Notes: generated from the sequence alone by a model not told the origin. Counted from the first letter of the stretch, positions 37,992 through 50,510 are shown. The stretch is DNA of 64,000 nt from Urechis unicinctus (GCA_034190875.2 CM067348.1:40955404-41019403); one strand, 5' to 3'. Made by a program: numbers and translations.

Positions 37992-38310
37992 TTACATTAG
38001 GTGCTTGATCTTAGGCAAAAATACCCAAGCTACAGACTTGCTTAGGTCCTTGCAGATGACAGGACTGTCCCACCACCTATTGCCTCCCAGTACGAGAAAC
38101 CTGAAAAGGATCTTCTCGTAGGTGCTCACAGGTGTCGATTCAACCTGACCAAAAAATCTTCCGCTCCATTGTATATAACCTGTATATTTGCCGCCCGGGT
38201 CAGGGAAGGATTTTCTAACAGCTGTTACCACACAGGCTGCCAGCACTTTCCTGTTTCTTTTGCCCAGTCTGTGCCATATCCAGAGAGTAAACTGGCGGTA
38301 GGCTAGATAC
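37992..38310 (-). CDS. P2X7-like zinc-binding domain, terminal exon
   Basis: Seen: after a TTCAG acceptor (38315-38311) the minus strand reads YLAYRQFTLWIWHRLGKRNR, then KVLAACVVTAVRKSFPDP and GGKYTGYIQW. It runs on for about 60 residues to a TAA at 37992-37994. Known: the intracellular C-terminal domain of the P2X7 receptor, also found as stand-alone proteins expanded in many invertebrates, has Y-R-Q-F/Y-x-x-W-x-x-x-x-L-G-x-x-x-R-x-V-x-P-x-C-V-V-x-x-I-R-x-x-F/Y-P..Y-x-G-F. It coordinates zinc; the Cys of ACVV is one ligand. The exon lies inside the transposon, convergent to the transposase. The frame is intact over this exon. The tail past YTGY does not match the family. Confidence 0.72.
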
Positions 38311-38604
38311 CTGAATAATCTGAAGCAATGTGTCAATTAGTTGTCTATGGTTTTAAAATAAGTTGTATAGTTAAAAAAACAATTGTCATTTGTCAACCAT
38401 TTCCTCACGTCATAATTTTATTGTAAGCTCTGCCTCTGGATTTCATGTAACTGGCATTATTTATTCTTGACTATGTGAAATATATTGTAGTTCATCAATA
38501 TGAACACTGAATATTTTACACAGTGGAATTAATGTTTCCTTTGTAATAAATATGATTGTTCAACCTCAAACCATCCTTTTTGGTAGCAATAATGGCTAAC
38601 TTAC

Positions 38605-38812
38605 TCATTGTTGAGACCTCATCTCCTACAGGTCTGTCCATCTGAATAGATTCAAATTTGGACACTTCCAGCACATTTTTATTCATGCAGCTAGCCAGGA
38701 ATCTGGGATGCTTGGTGATGCATGTCTATTCCTCCGTTAGAGCCATCACTCTCTCAAAACTTCTGTAGCACTCTCTGGCTGTGTCCATTGGGATGCAGTA
38801 AGAGAAATAATT
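38605..38812 (-). pseudogene. P2X7-like domain, upstream exon with one stop
   Basis: Seen: the minus strand reads SYCIPMDTARECYRSFERVM, then ALTEE, a TAG, and TCITKHPRFLASCMNKNVLE, ending at a strong GTAAGT donor (38604-38599). Known: the P2X7-type domain begins C-x-C-x-x-C-x-P-M-x-T-x-x-E-x-x-C-C, followed by C-I-T-x-H-P-x-F and a C-L/M-N-x-x-V-L stretch. This matches in order, so several zinc ligands are still visible. The TAG and a phase mismatch with the next exon (37992-38310) mark it as damaged. The sequence before 38812 was not resolved. Confidence 0.62.
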
Positions 38813-39304
38813 AAAGAGTCATTGTAAATTTATATTTGTGGTACAATGAATGAATATAAAAGGAAAATACTTTATAAACTGCATGCAAACATCTGTCCAC
38901 AATATTCAATGTGCTCAGGGTACAATGACAAAGCTACATTCACTAGCCAAGTACTATTTGTTGTAGTAGTTAGGTCTGTCAACATACCATCCTCAACTTA
39001 CAGACTGTGTAAATTTATTGGGTAAATGAAACTAACGATTTTTTTACCATTTAATATAGTTCAATAGAGCTTGGGAAGGGTATTCTAAAACTTACCATTT
39101 ATCGATCGATTTAGCGGCCAACTGAGGCAAAATGGCATCGAGAAGATGGCTTCGTAGTTTCTTCCGAATGAAACCTTATCGGTGGATTTTTAGTACTTAT
39201 GCATGCCGTTGCAATGAATTATAGGTCCCCGGTGGTTTATGAGTTATTAGTCTTCAATTTGAAACACATTATAAAGAAATGATGAAAATCATTGTAGTTG
39301 ACCT
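38813..39304. other. Right non-coding part of the Kolobok-like element
   Basis: No frame recognised. Around 39120-39200 the reverse complement (TTTCATTCGG, CTACGAAGCCATCTTCTCGATGCC) loosely resembles 36500-36545 near the left end (GTCATTCGGG, GCGAATATTCATCGCCATCT). This suggests subterminal inverted repeats longer than the outer 20 bases. Confidence 0.4.
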
Positions 39305-40185
39305 TTAATATGTGAACATGGGGATTTATGATGTTGTATGGCAGTCGATTGCACGAATTGAGCACCGGAGCTACAGTAACAACGTCGCCCTGTTAACCCC
39401 CTTGAAATAATCTTAGCCATCGTTACTGGCTTCTGCTATTTTTTCTAAATCACCTTTATAATTCCCTTGCTGAAACGTGTCGTCATTCAAAAATGATCAC
39501 GTGCCAACTAAGGCTAATTTATGTTCACATGAGAGAGCTGATGGGCTATTGCGTGCCATGTCTTTGGTTGATATTGTATTGAGTTGACCTTGATGTTCGT
39601 TTTGCGGGACTGGGATATATCGAACATCGACTGCATCAGCGACAAACAAGGCTAATAAGCAATAATCACGATATCAATCACGATATACAGGTTAACATCG
39701 GAAAAAATGGTACTGTTCTTGTCTCACATTCCTTCTTGCATTTAATCCTATCAATGATGCATGACCGGTATTCGTTAATTACAACCTTATCATTAGTCTG
39801 CCAATAAGGCCGGTAATTGGGCAGCGTAATGGATAAGGTGCAAACGCCTATATGTTTTATTTACTCTGACACATAATGGTACAATGAGGGATCCAGCGCT
39901 ATCCACGAGCACATTGGGCAAGTTCACGAGATTGCATAAAGTAAGTGCGATTAGAAACGCAAGCTTGATGCACAGAAGCAATATTTTATTATTCCACCTG
40001 CATATTGCCTGTGTTCGTATCATCGCGAGTTATTGAATCGGTATGGTCTGCTTCTATCCGTCTTGATGCACAACATACGGCTAAAACAGCAGTTATATAT
40101 TCTGTCGTTCATTCAACAGCTTTCACCACAATATTCTGCAGCAACCATATCTACTGATACAAGCAATGGATTACTGCACGGTTTG
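39305..40185 (+). repeat. Array copy 2, from the transposon to 40185
   Basis: Matches 14591-14990 and then 15855-16330. Just after the TTAA, copy 2 reads ATATGTGAACATGGGG where copy 1 has about 20 extra bases between ATATGTG and ACATGGGG. No gene. Confidence 0.8.
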
Positions 40186-40204
40186 ATTGGCAATCTAGTA
40201 CAAT

Positions 40205-43200
40205 ATCATTATTTAATTACTACAATCTGTTTTGCATATATATTTAGTTTGGTGCGGAATGTTGTCATGAATCGTATTTGACTGAAAAAGCCTGCTCATA
40301 ACTTTCAAATAGATTGGAAAATCTAACAAATACTAGGGTGCGCATACATCTATTTGGCATGTAATAGGACAGTGGACTTAGCTGACCAAGATTATCTGGA
40401 TTTAAACTACTGGTGTTTATGATATCTTGGGAATGACTGATATATATTATCGCATTTTAATGCTCAATAATACTTAGATGATAGAAGTTGTCGATTGATG
40501 GTTCGTGGGGTCGTTGACTATTTGAGTCTATCCTTTTACAGACAAAACGGCCTATGTGGAACAGTTGGTCTATTCTGTGTATCATGAGCTTACTCAATTA
40601 AAATAGTCCCTACTGATAATTGACCTTATGTGTGTTTCTGCCACATCTATAGGGCGTATCATGTCTCACCATTTGTTAAGGAAATGATTTACCCTTACAA
40701 CCCAGCAACAAGAGCTTTACTATGGCAATAACATTTACACGATTCTAATCAGCAGTTTGCGGCTCGTTACTTATGGCAATGTAGCATCTCTTGTACAATA
40801 CTTGCATATAACAAAATATCAACCAGGATGTAATTGATTCAGGGTGTTCTCTAATTAAGGGGCAGAAGCATGTTACTGAATTTTATTTGTACAGCATTAT
40901 ATCCGGCTCAGGGCATCACGAATATCAAGGTCGATTCGGAGCTATATTAAAGAAGTGTATAAAATTCAATTACATTGCAGCGCTCTCCTGACAGTATGAA
41001 TCATCCCATGTGGGCATATGATTAACCTTTCTATCTGGGGAAGCATAACTATGATCTACAGCACGAATAAAGCCAGGAGAGATGGTTGAGATGTATTCGA
41101 GCCGATTAAAAGATCGACTATGTTATTGTAGCTACGGGGTTTGATAGCCTGTTCACCCGTTTTGGATTTATGCTGCTAGCTGCTAGCCCCTACTAATAAT
41201 GTGAAGGCAATATCACGTCATAGATTCCCAAGCCTACGTCTTGAAAGGTTGATCAGGTGCTCCAAGAGGCCGATTTATGCCGACAACAGAGCATTGATAT
41301 TTCATTGCCTACTGTTGATATTGCTATGGGATGACCTTGATGCTTTGTTATTGCGTCCTGGCTGGATATATTGCTGCACGAACAATAGGTGTCACATTGT
41401 TTCTGTCCCTAATCTGAGCGACTTCGCCGACTTCACCACCGGCAAACAAATCAATCATCGTATTGTATGACGTATGAGCAATAGTATCCTTTATATAAAA
41501 GATGCCGTTAGCGTTTTGGACATGCCATTGCAGTGTACAAGCAGGCATCTGGTGTTCACCAAAGGCTTGCTACTGTCTATGCGATCCGATGAGAGACTAT
41601 AGTACAATACATAGTACAATACATTTGTCTCTCGACATCTGCCTGAAAAATGGATGTGTCTCCCGATGAGCCTTGTCCGCCGTCCCAAAGAATTAAACAC
41701 GAGTCAGTCTTGAAGCTATCGAGAACGTCTATCCATGAAGAAGTACGATTCAGCATATATTGCAGTTTATGCAACAATAATCACATAGAACACATAGCCA
41801 CACACACACTCCTTAAATAAGATAATGCGTTATAACCGACAATATGGATGTTTACTTTGATATTTTACGTTTGGATGAAATGCTATAAGTCAACAAAGCA
41901 TAACTTTAGTCTTGTAACATTCCTAGCATAATATATTGACAACATTTCCAAGAACACACAACGAAACGAACATGATTTAACTTTCCTACCTCAGTAATCT
42001 TCCGGGCTATCATCAAAGGTCTATGATGTATTATGTAGGCATGTTAGCTGAGATAACACATGTACACATGGAAAGACGGTTCAAATACACACTCATTGTC
42101 TGATGTAACTGCTGACCATGTGATATGATGTGATTACATAAGCAATATTAACAAAGGTAACAACTGAATATACAAAACGATGTTATCATTTACGTTCATA
42201 CAAGCACACAGTAACGTCACAGGAATGCCTTTGCCAAAGGAAAGTCAAGAACGAAGGCGGGATGCTTGTGTGAAACATAATTGCAATATGTTATCGAATT
42301 ATTAGTCAATTATTTGCGCCACAAGTGGATTTTTTTTGTGATAACGTCGATACAGTGCACGAAGTTCAACGGAGCAGTAACTGTAAAACGAGTAGTATTT
42401 GATGCTATATTTACCTGACGCCTACCTATTTACACCCAAACAAACTCGTTAATGAACATTATTTGTGTCCATGTGGCGACTTTACAAATGTTTTGCAATA
42501 AATGTCGCATTGAAGGTAGTGCCAAACACTGTGAATGTAGATATTGTGCTGGTTATAAAACAGACCTACTTTCGTTTTTAATAGGGGAGGGTTCCTTCAT
42601 AAATGTAAGCATAGAGTTTTTCCGCAATCTGGATGCAGGAGGCGTCACAGATTGTTCCAGTACCATACCTTTTTCTAGTTCAGTGCAGTCCTCTCTACCA
42701 CATCCATTGCTTTAAGAATTCCTCACTTATAAGACTGTTGACTATGTAGCAAATTCTCTCATGTACGTTTATAATAATTATGATACCATTTTACTGCAGT
42801 GGTTGCAGTGGTCATTGACGATGTGTCGGCTGGCTGTATAGGCGTCTAGTATGACGGCGCAAATGGGTTGGGCTGTGTGGTTTTTGTAATTTGACTCAGA
42901 AGGCTTTTTAGTGTGAGTTACTGTAGTTGTTGTATGTTTGCCATTAAATGTTTCAGAAGAAAGGTCTTGGCGAAAGTAAATAGGATATAAACAAATGCCT
43001 TATGTTAATCTTACCACCGAATTGCGACGGGATGTATTTTACACGTTGTTACCGAACCATCACAGTACTTTCCATTGTATTCAGTAATCACCTGAGCGAA
43101 TACTATTATCTATTGGGTGAGCCTGAATGACATGCACTTTCCTACCAGACACATACGAGTTCAATTATTCATAATTACCAAAGTTAATTGAATTGCACTC

Positions 43201-44700
43201 AGAATACTGAGAATGGTGGCCTTTGACAACAAACCATTAACAGCAACATAAGAATGTTTCACGCATGGTCCATATCTGCAACAGCCATCTTAAGATCTAA
43301 TTGTAGTATCTACATGGCAAAAGACGCTTATAACTTGGTACCGTTATGTCATTAAGTCCACCAATGCCACAGAACTTTGCTCGGTGAATACGGAACGAGC
43401 AAAATCAAATTGGATATCATGTCAAACATTACTGCTTAACAATGAATAAGATATTTCGCTTCTTATGTTCTGGTGAGTGAATGGAACAGGAAACCAGCTA
43501 ACTCGAGGCTTCAAATGAGACATGATTTGTTCATCAGATGCTCATCACATCGGGTTGCTTGTCAAACACCAGAGCCTTACTATGCTAAAGCAGACATTCT
43601 GCTGCTTATATTATATCCCCAGCTTACCCCAAACATATTAAAAGGTCAGACGATGGATCGCTGAACACATAACACACTGTCAGATGATACCCTTGAGAAG
43701 ACTTAATTCGCCAAGTAATTGCATCGTTGTGTAAACTAACTGACTTTGAATAATTGCTCTCGTTGCAATTGGATGTACATTGTCCAGAGCTCCTTCAAAG
43801 GCATTTCCTACTTGGAAGACGCAACTTACCTCCTGATAGCCCCTAGCACCGCCTTCATAGACACTTGGACCTCATGATAGACATATTCATCACATGTATC
43901 ATCAAGTGTAGCTATATATGTGTCATGATAAACATACGTTTTTATTTAACAATCAGGTGTGCCGGATATTAAACGCGACGGCAATCTTGTCGTGATAAAG
44001 CTTAGGAATTTTATCAAGGTGATGTACTGAAGAGTGTTATTGAGAGGAAAAGCTATATATCTTATCTGCTGAAAGGAGATAATGATGTGATAAGCGTTAT
44101 TGAATGTGGTTACTTCAGGGTCTAAAAGCAATTTATCTGCTGCATAAAAAACCATCGGCAATGGCAGAGTCGAGGACTACGATCAATCCTATACTATCAT
44201 TAAAATGACTACTGGTAGAGCTAACAACTGTCAATATAATTAGCCACCAAAAACACGGTCCGCGTGTATATTCAAGCACGTGCTAAGGAGAAGTGCACTT
44301 AATGTTATAATTCTTTGTTTTGCTTTTGCACCTTGCTTATTGTCTATTGATGTTCTGGCTTTTAAACAAATTATTGTGTTGCCTGCACTACTTACCAGCT
44401 ATGACTTTCTCGAGGCAATCAAAGGCGTGAGGGTAAGCTCAAAGAAATAGTCAGAACTATTATTTTAATCATCTGCAATCACCAGTACGCTATGGATCCG
44501 CTAAGTCCAATCGCGAATTATTTAACCCGAATTGCATAGAAGTAGTTGCTCCATAGCTAAGTTTTACGTTTTGGAACAAGCTGGTATAACTGATAAAGAT
44601 GCCACATCAACGTGGCTTAATGATTTGTCTAGGTCAAGATGTTATTGGAACAAGGCAAGAGTTGCACTCGATGTATTGTTGTCTTTACGAAAGAACTTAT
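40205..44700 (+). repeat. Array copy 2, block shared with copies 1 and 3
   Basis: Matches 17490-21860 over almost its full length, and 58335-61540. GCTGCTAGCTGCTAGC at 41171-41186 is shared with copy 3 (59035) but not copy 1 (GTTGCTGGGTACTAAC at about 18630), grouping copies 2 and 3. Short frames (41201-41470, 41348-41548, 41577-41777, 42452-42715, 43946-44161) are not kept as frames among copies. Confidence 0.85.
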
Positions 44701-45960
44701 TCGTCCCTTATCTACATATAAACTATCTATACGTAATAACTTGTTTGTAGTTATCCAGACCCTATCAAACGGCGACAAGTTCATATTATGATCTTGGCAT
44801 AACGGAATTTGGAATTGTGGCACATGAATATCACTGATTGGGAAACGATGTGTTTCGAGCGCAAATCTTCCATTTATTGCCACTGCTATCCTTGTCAAGG
44901 GCTTTATTTGATATAAACATGAATAGACAAGGTGGATTATCTTTTTGCAAGGACACCGAATATAAAAAATAACCCAAGTAAAGCTGATATACAAAGACAA
45001 GACCCAAAACAGGACGGATGGGCCCTTACATGCCAAGTTATTCACACAGAGCCTTGTTAATTAACGCCCATCTACTCATTTATGTTTTTGCCGATTACAT
45101 TTGCATATCTCTCCTCATTAGCAAAATGAACATCACAAAAGAATCGTAATGTTGCTTGTGGCATTGCCTTGAAAACCCACTTTAGATGCTTATTAGTACT
45201 GTGGAGATCCAGGTTGTTTACACATTATCCTTAACGTGATAGCTTTGCATCCTTTAGTCGGTGAAAATGTTTTCCCATCTTGTCACTTTGGTCTGGCGGT
45301 GTAGCTCATGAGGATGGGACAAATTCGACCGCTTAAGAAATGATATATTCTTATCATCAGTAAAAAGTGTCTCATCACAAGAAGGACACATAGTTTTACA
45401 CTCCGAGTCTTAGAGTGCCTTGAACATGCGTACTATTATTAATTATTACATTAGGGTATCATCTCAGCAAAATTAATGCCATTGGTTATTAGTATCAGTG
45501 GGTTGCATCATATATATTTAGATCCAACGTTTATTTCTCTCAATGAGCAGAATGTAATCATCTGTATACGAGGAACAATTTGCATAATTTGCTCTTTCTC
45601 TCTATCGCTCCTCCATTAAATCCATCCCTTCGTCCGTTTCTAATTTTCTGCCTCTGGTTTGCTGTACCATACTTAACATCATGGAGTATCAAGTGCAAAA
45701 TTAGAGGATTACTCTACTTAAATTTCAGCCTCATTGTTATGAGGGTAGATACTCTGAGGATAGAGAGGTCACTACCTACAGTGAGTACAACACGGGTTCG
45801 AAAACGAGCCATAGCTTCTAATGAACGGTGCATCCTATGTTATGCATTATCTGTTTATCAGGGTTGTGAGCTTTGCTCTGTTCTTTGCACGGATCGAATT
45901 CTCATTTGTGAATCATTTAAGTCCCATCAACGCAAAGCCCAGGTGCTAGCGTGGTAACAG
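44701..45960 (+). repeat. Array copy 2, sub-repeat shared with copy 3
   Basis: Matches 61555-62765 closely; the left two thirds also match 27690-28350. The last part (45540-45960), with GGATAGAGAGGTCACTACC and ACACGGGTTCGAAAAC, is shared with 62400-62765 only. The plus frame 45580-45957 (125 codons) is not open in copy 3. The GGGTTCGA motif at 45796 resembles a Pol III B box, but copy 3 has GGGTTTCG and no A box stands out. Confidence 0.8.
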
Positions 45961-46029
45961 TGCAGCTATTTCTTAATAAGGTGTTGACCTGCTTTTTACG
46001 TTTTGACGACTTTGATTGCATGCTTAACA

Positions 46030-46880
46030 TGTCAATATTGTTAGCTTTGACTGAAATTACCACATAACAAGTCACTCAATTGGAATGAAAAATGTGAAAG
46101 TGAAAGGCTTTTGCAGAATGCTGATAGACCATTAATCCATAGCAAATTATTTGCCGGTATCAAGCAAACAAACTCTACATAGGCTTGCATTCTATTATGA
46201 TTTATAACTATTCGATTGAGTTGTTTTGTACTCTCATTAGACTGAATCGACTATTATTAGTAGCACCTTTGCAATCGTCGGTAGCAAATTCCAATTCACT
46301 AATTCAAATCTATTCAAGTAACAGAAGACATTTCATGATAACGTCCCATTTATTAATTGAGCTATTGATTACGTTTTTGTGGATAGTGATAGCTGGCAAT
46401 TGTTGGAGATAAATTGAATGAGGTAAAGATAGCTGATGTTCAGTTGTGGTCATCGTCAGGCTACTGACCAGGGATAGGTACCATAGATTGATGAAACTGT
46501 TGAGCAGCTTGTTGCATAGCGATGCTCGTTCGAAATGTGAAAAGCAATTCTTATTCATAGGCTCATGTTTAGGAATGACCTCGTGAACACAACGCCAGTG
46601 ACACACCAATTTACTTAGGTGTTAGTTCGTACGTCATATATCATTACCTAGTTAGGTATGAAGTAATTGGGCTTAAACGCAGCTTCTTTGTGTGACGTTA
46701 ATTTCTCTAACACGACTTTGTTTATGGTTGAAACTGATCAAGTGAGCCGATCGTCTTACAAGGTACTTTATGAAGTACAAATAGTCATTGTAAATCGAAG
46801 CTTCATATTCGCGCGTTTTATTATTCCATATGCTTACCTATTTACTGTGTATTACTAAGCAAGCGAATAACGTAGATTTT
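46030..46880 (+). repeat. Array copy 2, block homologous to 21960-22760
   Basis: Collinear match, absent from copy 3, where the sequence skips from the equivalent of about 45910 to 47165. No gene. Confidence 0.8.
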
Positions 46881-46909
46881 TTTTATCAAAGATTAACAAT
46901 AGAAATAAG

Positions 46910-49110
46910 GTTAACCATACTTCTCATTCTACTTCTACTTTAATGTAATCTAATATTGAATTCATGAAGATCCTCTCCTGATGGAAAACGATGAAGCATG
47001 GGGCTATACGGAAATTGAGAATGAGAACTTTGGATCTACTTATAAGACTTTTATTGGTTTCAGACATAGAAAAAGGCTTATTTGTCCAATTAAATAGCAT
47101 TTTGACTGAACATAATTGGTTATTCTTCAGTGATACGCATTAATTGCGTCATCATGAGTTGTACTGCATAAACATATCCACTGATCAATGCACGAACAAC
47201 AATCGTACTAGGAGAAGCATGACTTGAATAAAGAAAACACAATGTAATTATGCTTCTGACGGATGCATTCGATATAAATGCACCCACAAGAGAATGGTTG
47301 CTGTTGTACCAGTCCTTCTGTAAACACAGGCAACTATGATAACGAATTCAGCCTCGCTATATATTAGTAGATGGGCGATATTTAATGAGGCATGTCCCTG
47401 TGTGAATCCACGTGTCTACGACTTTACCGCTGGTGTTTTGTGCGCATGATTATGTTAATTGTTTCTGTCAGGATATGTACAACAGACCATTATAATGATA
47501 TCACTAGGGGCCGTGTGCGCTGATATGCTCATCAATGGATCTATGGAGGCTGAAACCTACCCCATCAAGATGGTTACTTGTCGTAAGGGATAATGACACC
47601 CCTTGGGGCAGTGTCTGCTGCTATGCTCATCAATGGATCTATGGAGGCTGAAACTTACTCTATCCAGATGGTGACTTGTCATAAACTAGACATGATTGAA
47701 TATCTGGCCTTCAGAAAGCGACTCAAGGATAAAAACCAAATATAATGTAGTGAGCAGTCGCCGAATGTTTTGGGTAAATAGGCATGCTATTGGCTCTGTA
47801 ATTATTCCTTCCACTTATAATTGCCATCTTTGCTTACGGCGTTAAATATGAACACGATGGAAGAATGTTGTTTTAATAATTTTTCCACGTAGACTTGGAA
47901 GCTCAGAAGAGGCATCACAAGTATGTGCGTATGCCTCAGTTTCATATTATATATATTAATGATTTAGCACACCATCACGGCGTTAAGAGTGCTGTCGACG
48001 TGTAGACATCCCATAAGGACAGTCTATTGGTTGGTATGGCAAGCTTTAAAGCATAAATTGCATATAAATTTTAAGACAAATGTAAAACAAATTATGGAGC
48101 AGACATTGATATTCGTACCGAATTACCATGTTAATTAACATTATACGTAAATTATTCATTTGGAAATCTTCTGTCTTAATCGAATATGTGAATGGGTCAT
48201 ATGATATCACGTTCTGTGAGATAAGTTACAATTTAGTGTACAGCAAGAATAATTAGAAGACATGTTCAGATATCATGACAATTTTCAATGAGTAAACCTA
48301 ATACTGGAGTTTATAAAATATGTAATGCACACCAGGATCAAGTTTGTTGCACCCTGCATTTTCTTCATGCAATCTATTAGCTTTCCTATTGCGAATCATA
48401 AGATAACATGTTTTAATTCACAATAAATTTTGCCATAGCTATGCTAATAGAAAATTGTAAGATGCCAAGTACTAGATGCTTCATGGGACAGAACTGAAAC
48501 ACACCGTCCACATTACCGACACAAGAATGAGTCACATTTATCAAATATTTCGATGATCAGACTTTCGTGTGTTTTACGTTTTTGTGATCCAAGATATGTT
48601 CACACATTTATCTCTCTTTATGTTTACTGATCGTAGGAATTGTACCTAATGGCGACGTAGTTGATAAGAATATCTTAAATGTTATGAGATTGACGAACAT
48701 GAGATTTTTCTTTCCTTCGATATCTTCCTCTATTCGTCTTTGACATCATCGTCGCTTCGTACAGCATTCAATCGCGCGAGCTAAGATCGGTATTTGACGG
48801 ATCTAAGGTATAGATTCGATTTAGCAACAACATGGCTCGGTGTAAAATTCCGATAACTAAAAGCTAATAGCTTCGGATGCATGAAATTTATAGCCGTATA
48901 GTCATCACAGTATTATCAATTGCCTAATCGATGTGATGGCGAGTGGCTTTAGTTACGCTCGTTCGATACACCCCCTGATATGGAATCATCAACATCACAC
49001 CGCGTATGGTGGGACACAACTTTCGCAACAGTGATATACTTGGCAAACCTTTAAAGCTCTGCTTATTCTTGAAAAACATGTTGTAGCAACTGTTTAGACT
49101 GATTTTGATA
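46910..49110 (+). repeat. Array copy 2, block shared with copies 1 and 3
   Basis: Matches 25220-27440, and from 47165 also 62768-64000. Copies 2 and 3 share AGACATCCCATAAGGACAGT (48005, 63338), which copy 1 lacks near 26215. No gene. Confidence 0.85.
47493..47688 (+). repeat. Tandem duplication, two units of 98 bp
   Basis: Units starting at 47493 and 47591 share ATGCTCATCAATGGATCTAT followed by GGAGGCTGAAAC. Copy 3 has the second unit and a truncated first (62905-63040). Copy 1 has a single unit without the GGATCTATGGA part (25825-25900). The duplication therefore predates the split of copies 2 and 3. Confidence 0.85.
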
Positions 49111-50079
49111 ACAGGTGTTGTGTACCATTGATTTGTGCCGCACCACATTTATTTACAATTGGGTATAAGATATTCATATAATTTCTAATTAAATTATAGG
49201 ATTTATAATATAATTATCAAAAGCAAACTTGATAGCTCTTAGGATACTGAGATGTGTTGCCTTTGATATAAAAAACACTACCAGCAGTATAGAAATCTTT
49301 CATAAACGGTCCATTCCTGTAGCAGCCACACAAAGATCTGATTGTAATGTCGACATGGCGTAAGGCATGGATAACATGTTACCACTATGCCATTAACCTG
49401 AAGCTTACCAATGCCACGAAATTGTACTCGGTTGACTTACTCAAGGCTGGAAATGAAGTGTTTTTTCCCCTTTAGCGCCTGGTCTTATCGGATATTATGT
49501 CAAACACTATGACTTAACAATGTTGAATAAGATATTTCGTTTTCTATATTTTAATCTCAGCTTTCTTTGTAAATTTGAAGCACGTAGAACGCATACCTCC
49601 TCGTAATGTGATACCCGTCATCCATAAGTAGCTAATCTACTAATAAAGTACTGATTATTCTTTATTTCGTTATATTTATCAAGATATATATTTATATTGT
49701 GATCATGTCATAACGTAATGTTGATTTATGGCACCAGTCCGAATCTAAGACAGCCGTGTACGTGCTTGCAATTATCAATTTTATAAGTGACCATATCCTC
49801 GCAGCGGCGATAGAGACATTCTATTTGAATAACTGCAGTCGGTTGTATCATATATAGTTTGATGAGACGTGTATTAGTGGAATACAATCACCAGCAAAGG
49901 CAGTTCAATTTGCATATTTTGCTCCTTGGTCATTCTCTTCATTCATAACAATATGATAATTCACGGATGTTTATTGCTTAGCATCTTTAACTTGAAGCAA
50001 CAAAGGGAAAGTCGAGCAACGTTCTAATCTATTCGGTTCTTGCAATACTCGCATGCAAATAGAATGTGTGGTAATTTTG
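49111..50079 (+). repeat. Array copy 2, patchwork of older sub-repeats
   Basis: Pieces resemble several copy-1 places: 49225-49400 resembles 20340-20500 (ACTGAGA.TG and CTTTGATA.AAAA), 49440-49690 matches 27441-27689, and 49735-49890 matches 28180-28350. ATTTGCATA is at 49908. No gene. Confidence 0.6.
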
Positions 50080-50510
50080 TTGATGTCGGTAACAACTGAA
50101 CAGACTGCATTTGATCGCCATTCGTTCACATATTGATGACACAACGACCCGATCGTCAGATGCTATGCTTTTACCAAAGAGAAGAAATATGAGACCTCTG
50201 GTCATTATGTGGAAAACGGCTTATTAAATATTATTGTATTGTAATAATCCCAACAGCTCTAGGAAGCACTGGATATTCCAATTAGCATGGACCTTTAATG
50301 GGTGTACTAAACTTAATTGCATAGCATAAGGTCATAAATGCATGCATTTTCTATCACAAAATGCCAATTTGCCTCCAACAAAGTTTGAAGTTTCGAGTCT
50401 TTAGTAACAAGCGTTAACCTCGGCTTATGTATGCAACACTTGTGCAACAACTCAGTCACGGAGTGTTTTGTCAGTGGGATGAGTTACGCTGAATTTTTAT
50501 ACCTCGATAT
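50080..50510 (+). repeat. Array copy 2, block homologous to 23240-23720
   Basis: See CAGATGCTATGCTTTT at 50156. It lies downstream of the 46910-49110 block here, while the copy-1 version lies upstream of its partner, so either the block was present twice or it moved. Confidence 0.6.

Larger units (their letters stand above)
36319..39304 (+). mobile_element. Kolobok-like DNA transposon, TTAA-flanked, 2986 bp
   Basis: Ends: AGGTCAACTACAA at the left and its complement TTGTAGTTGACCT at the right; the inverted match extends loosely to about 20 bases (AGGTCAACTACAAWGATTTT). TTAA flanks both sides (36315-36318, 39305-39308), and copy 1 keeps the single empty site at 14591. Known: Kolobok and piggyBac elements duplicate TTAA, and Kolobok transposases carry an N-terminal THAP zinc finger. 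Inside are a THAP domain, an acidic hinge and a conserved transposase segment on the plus strand, all damaged, plus a P2X7-like domain on the minus strand. Inference: a decayed Kolobok-like element that entered copy 2 after the duplication. Confidence 0.8.

Noticed and set aside
36315-39308. piggyBac element (also duplicates TTAA)
   Set aside because: The ends lack the usual CCC/GGG and the coding remnants carry a THAP domain and AGNL-type core, which fit Kolobok.
36315-39308. PIF/Harbinger element (TWA duplication)
   Set aside because: A three-base duplication makes the element ends asymmetric. TTAA gives symmetric AGGTCAAC/GTTGACCT ends and agrees with the empty site.
45720-45810. tRNA-like GGGTTCGA motif
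   Set aside because: No convincing A box or stems, and copy 3 has a changed B box.
45580-45957. Plus-strand frame of 125 codons
   Set aside because: Not open in the close copy at 62450-62765.
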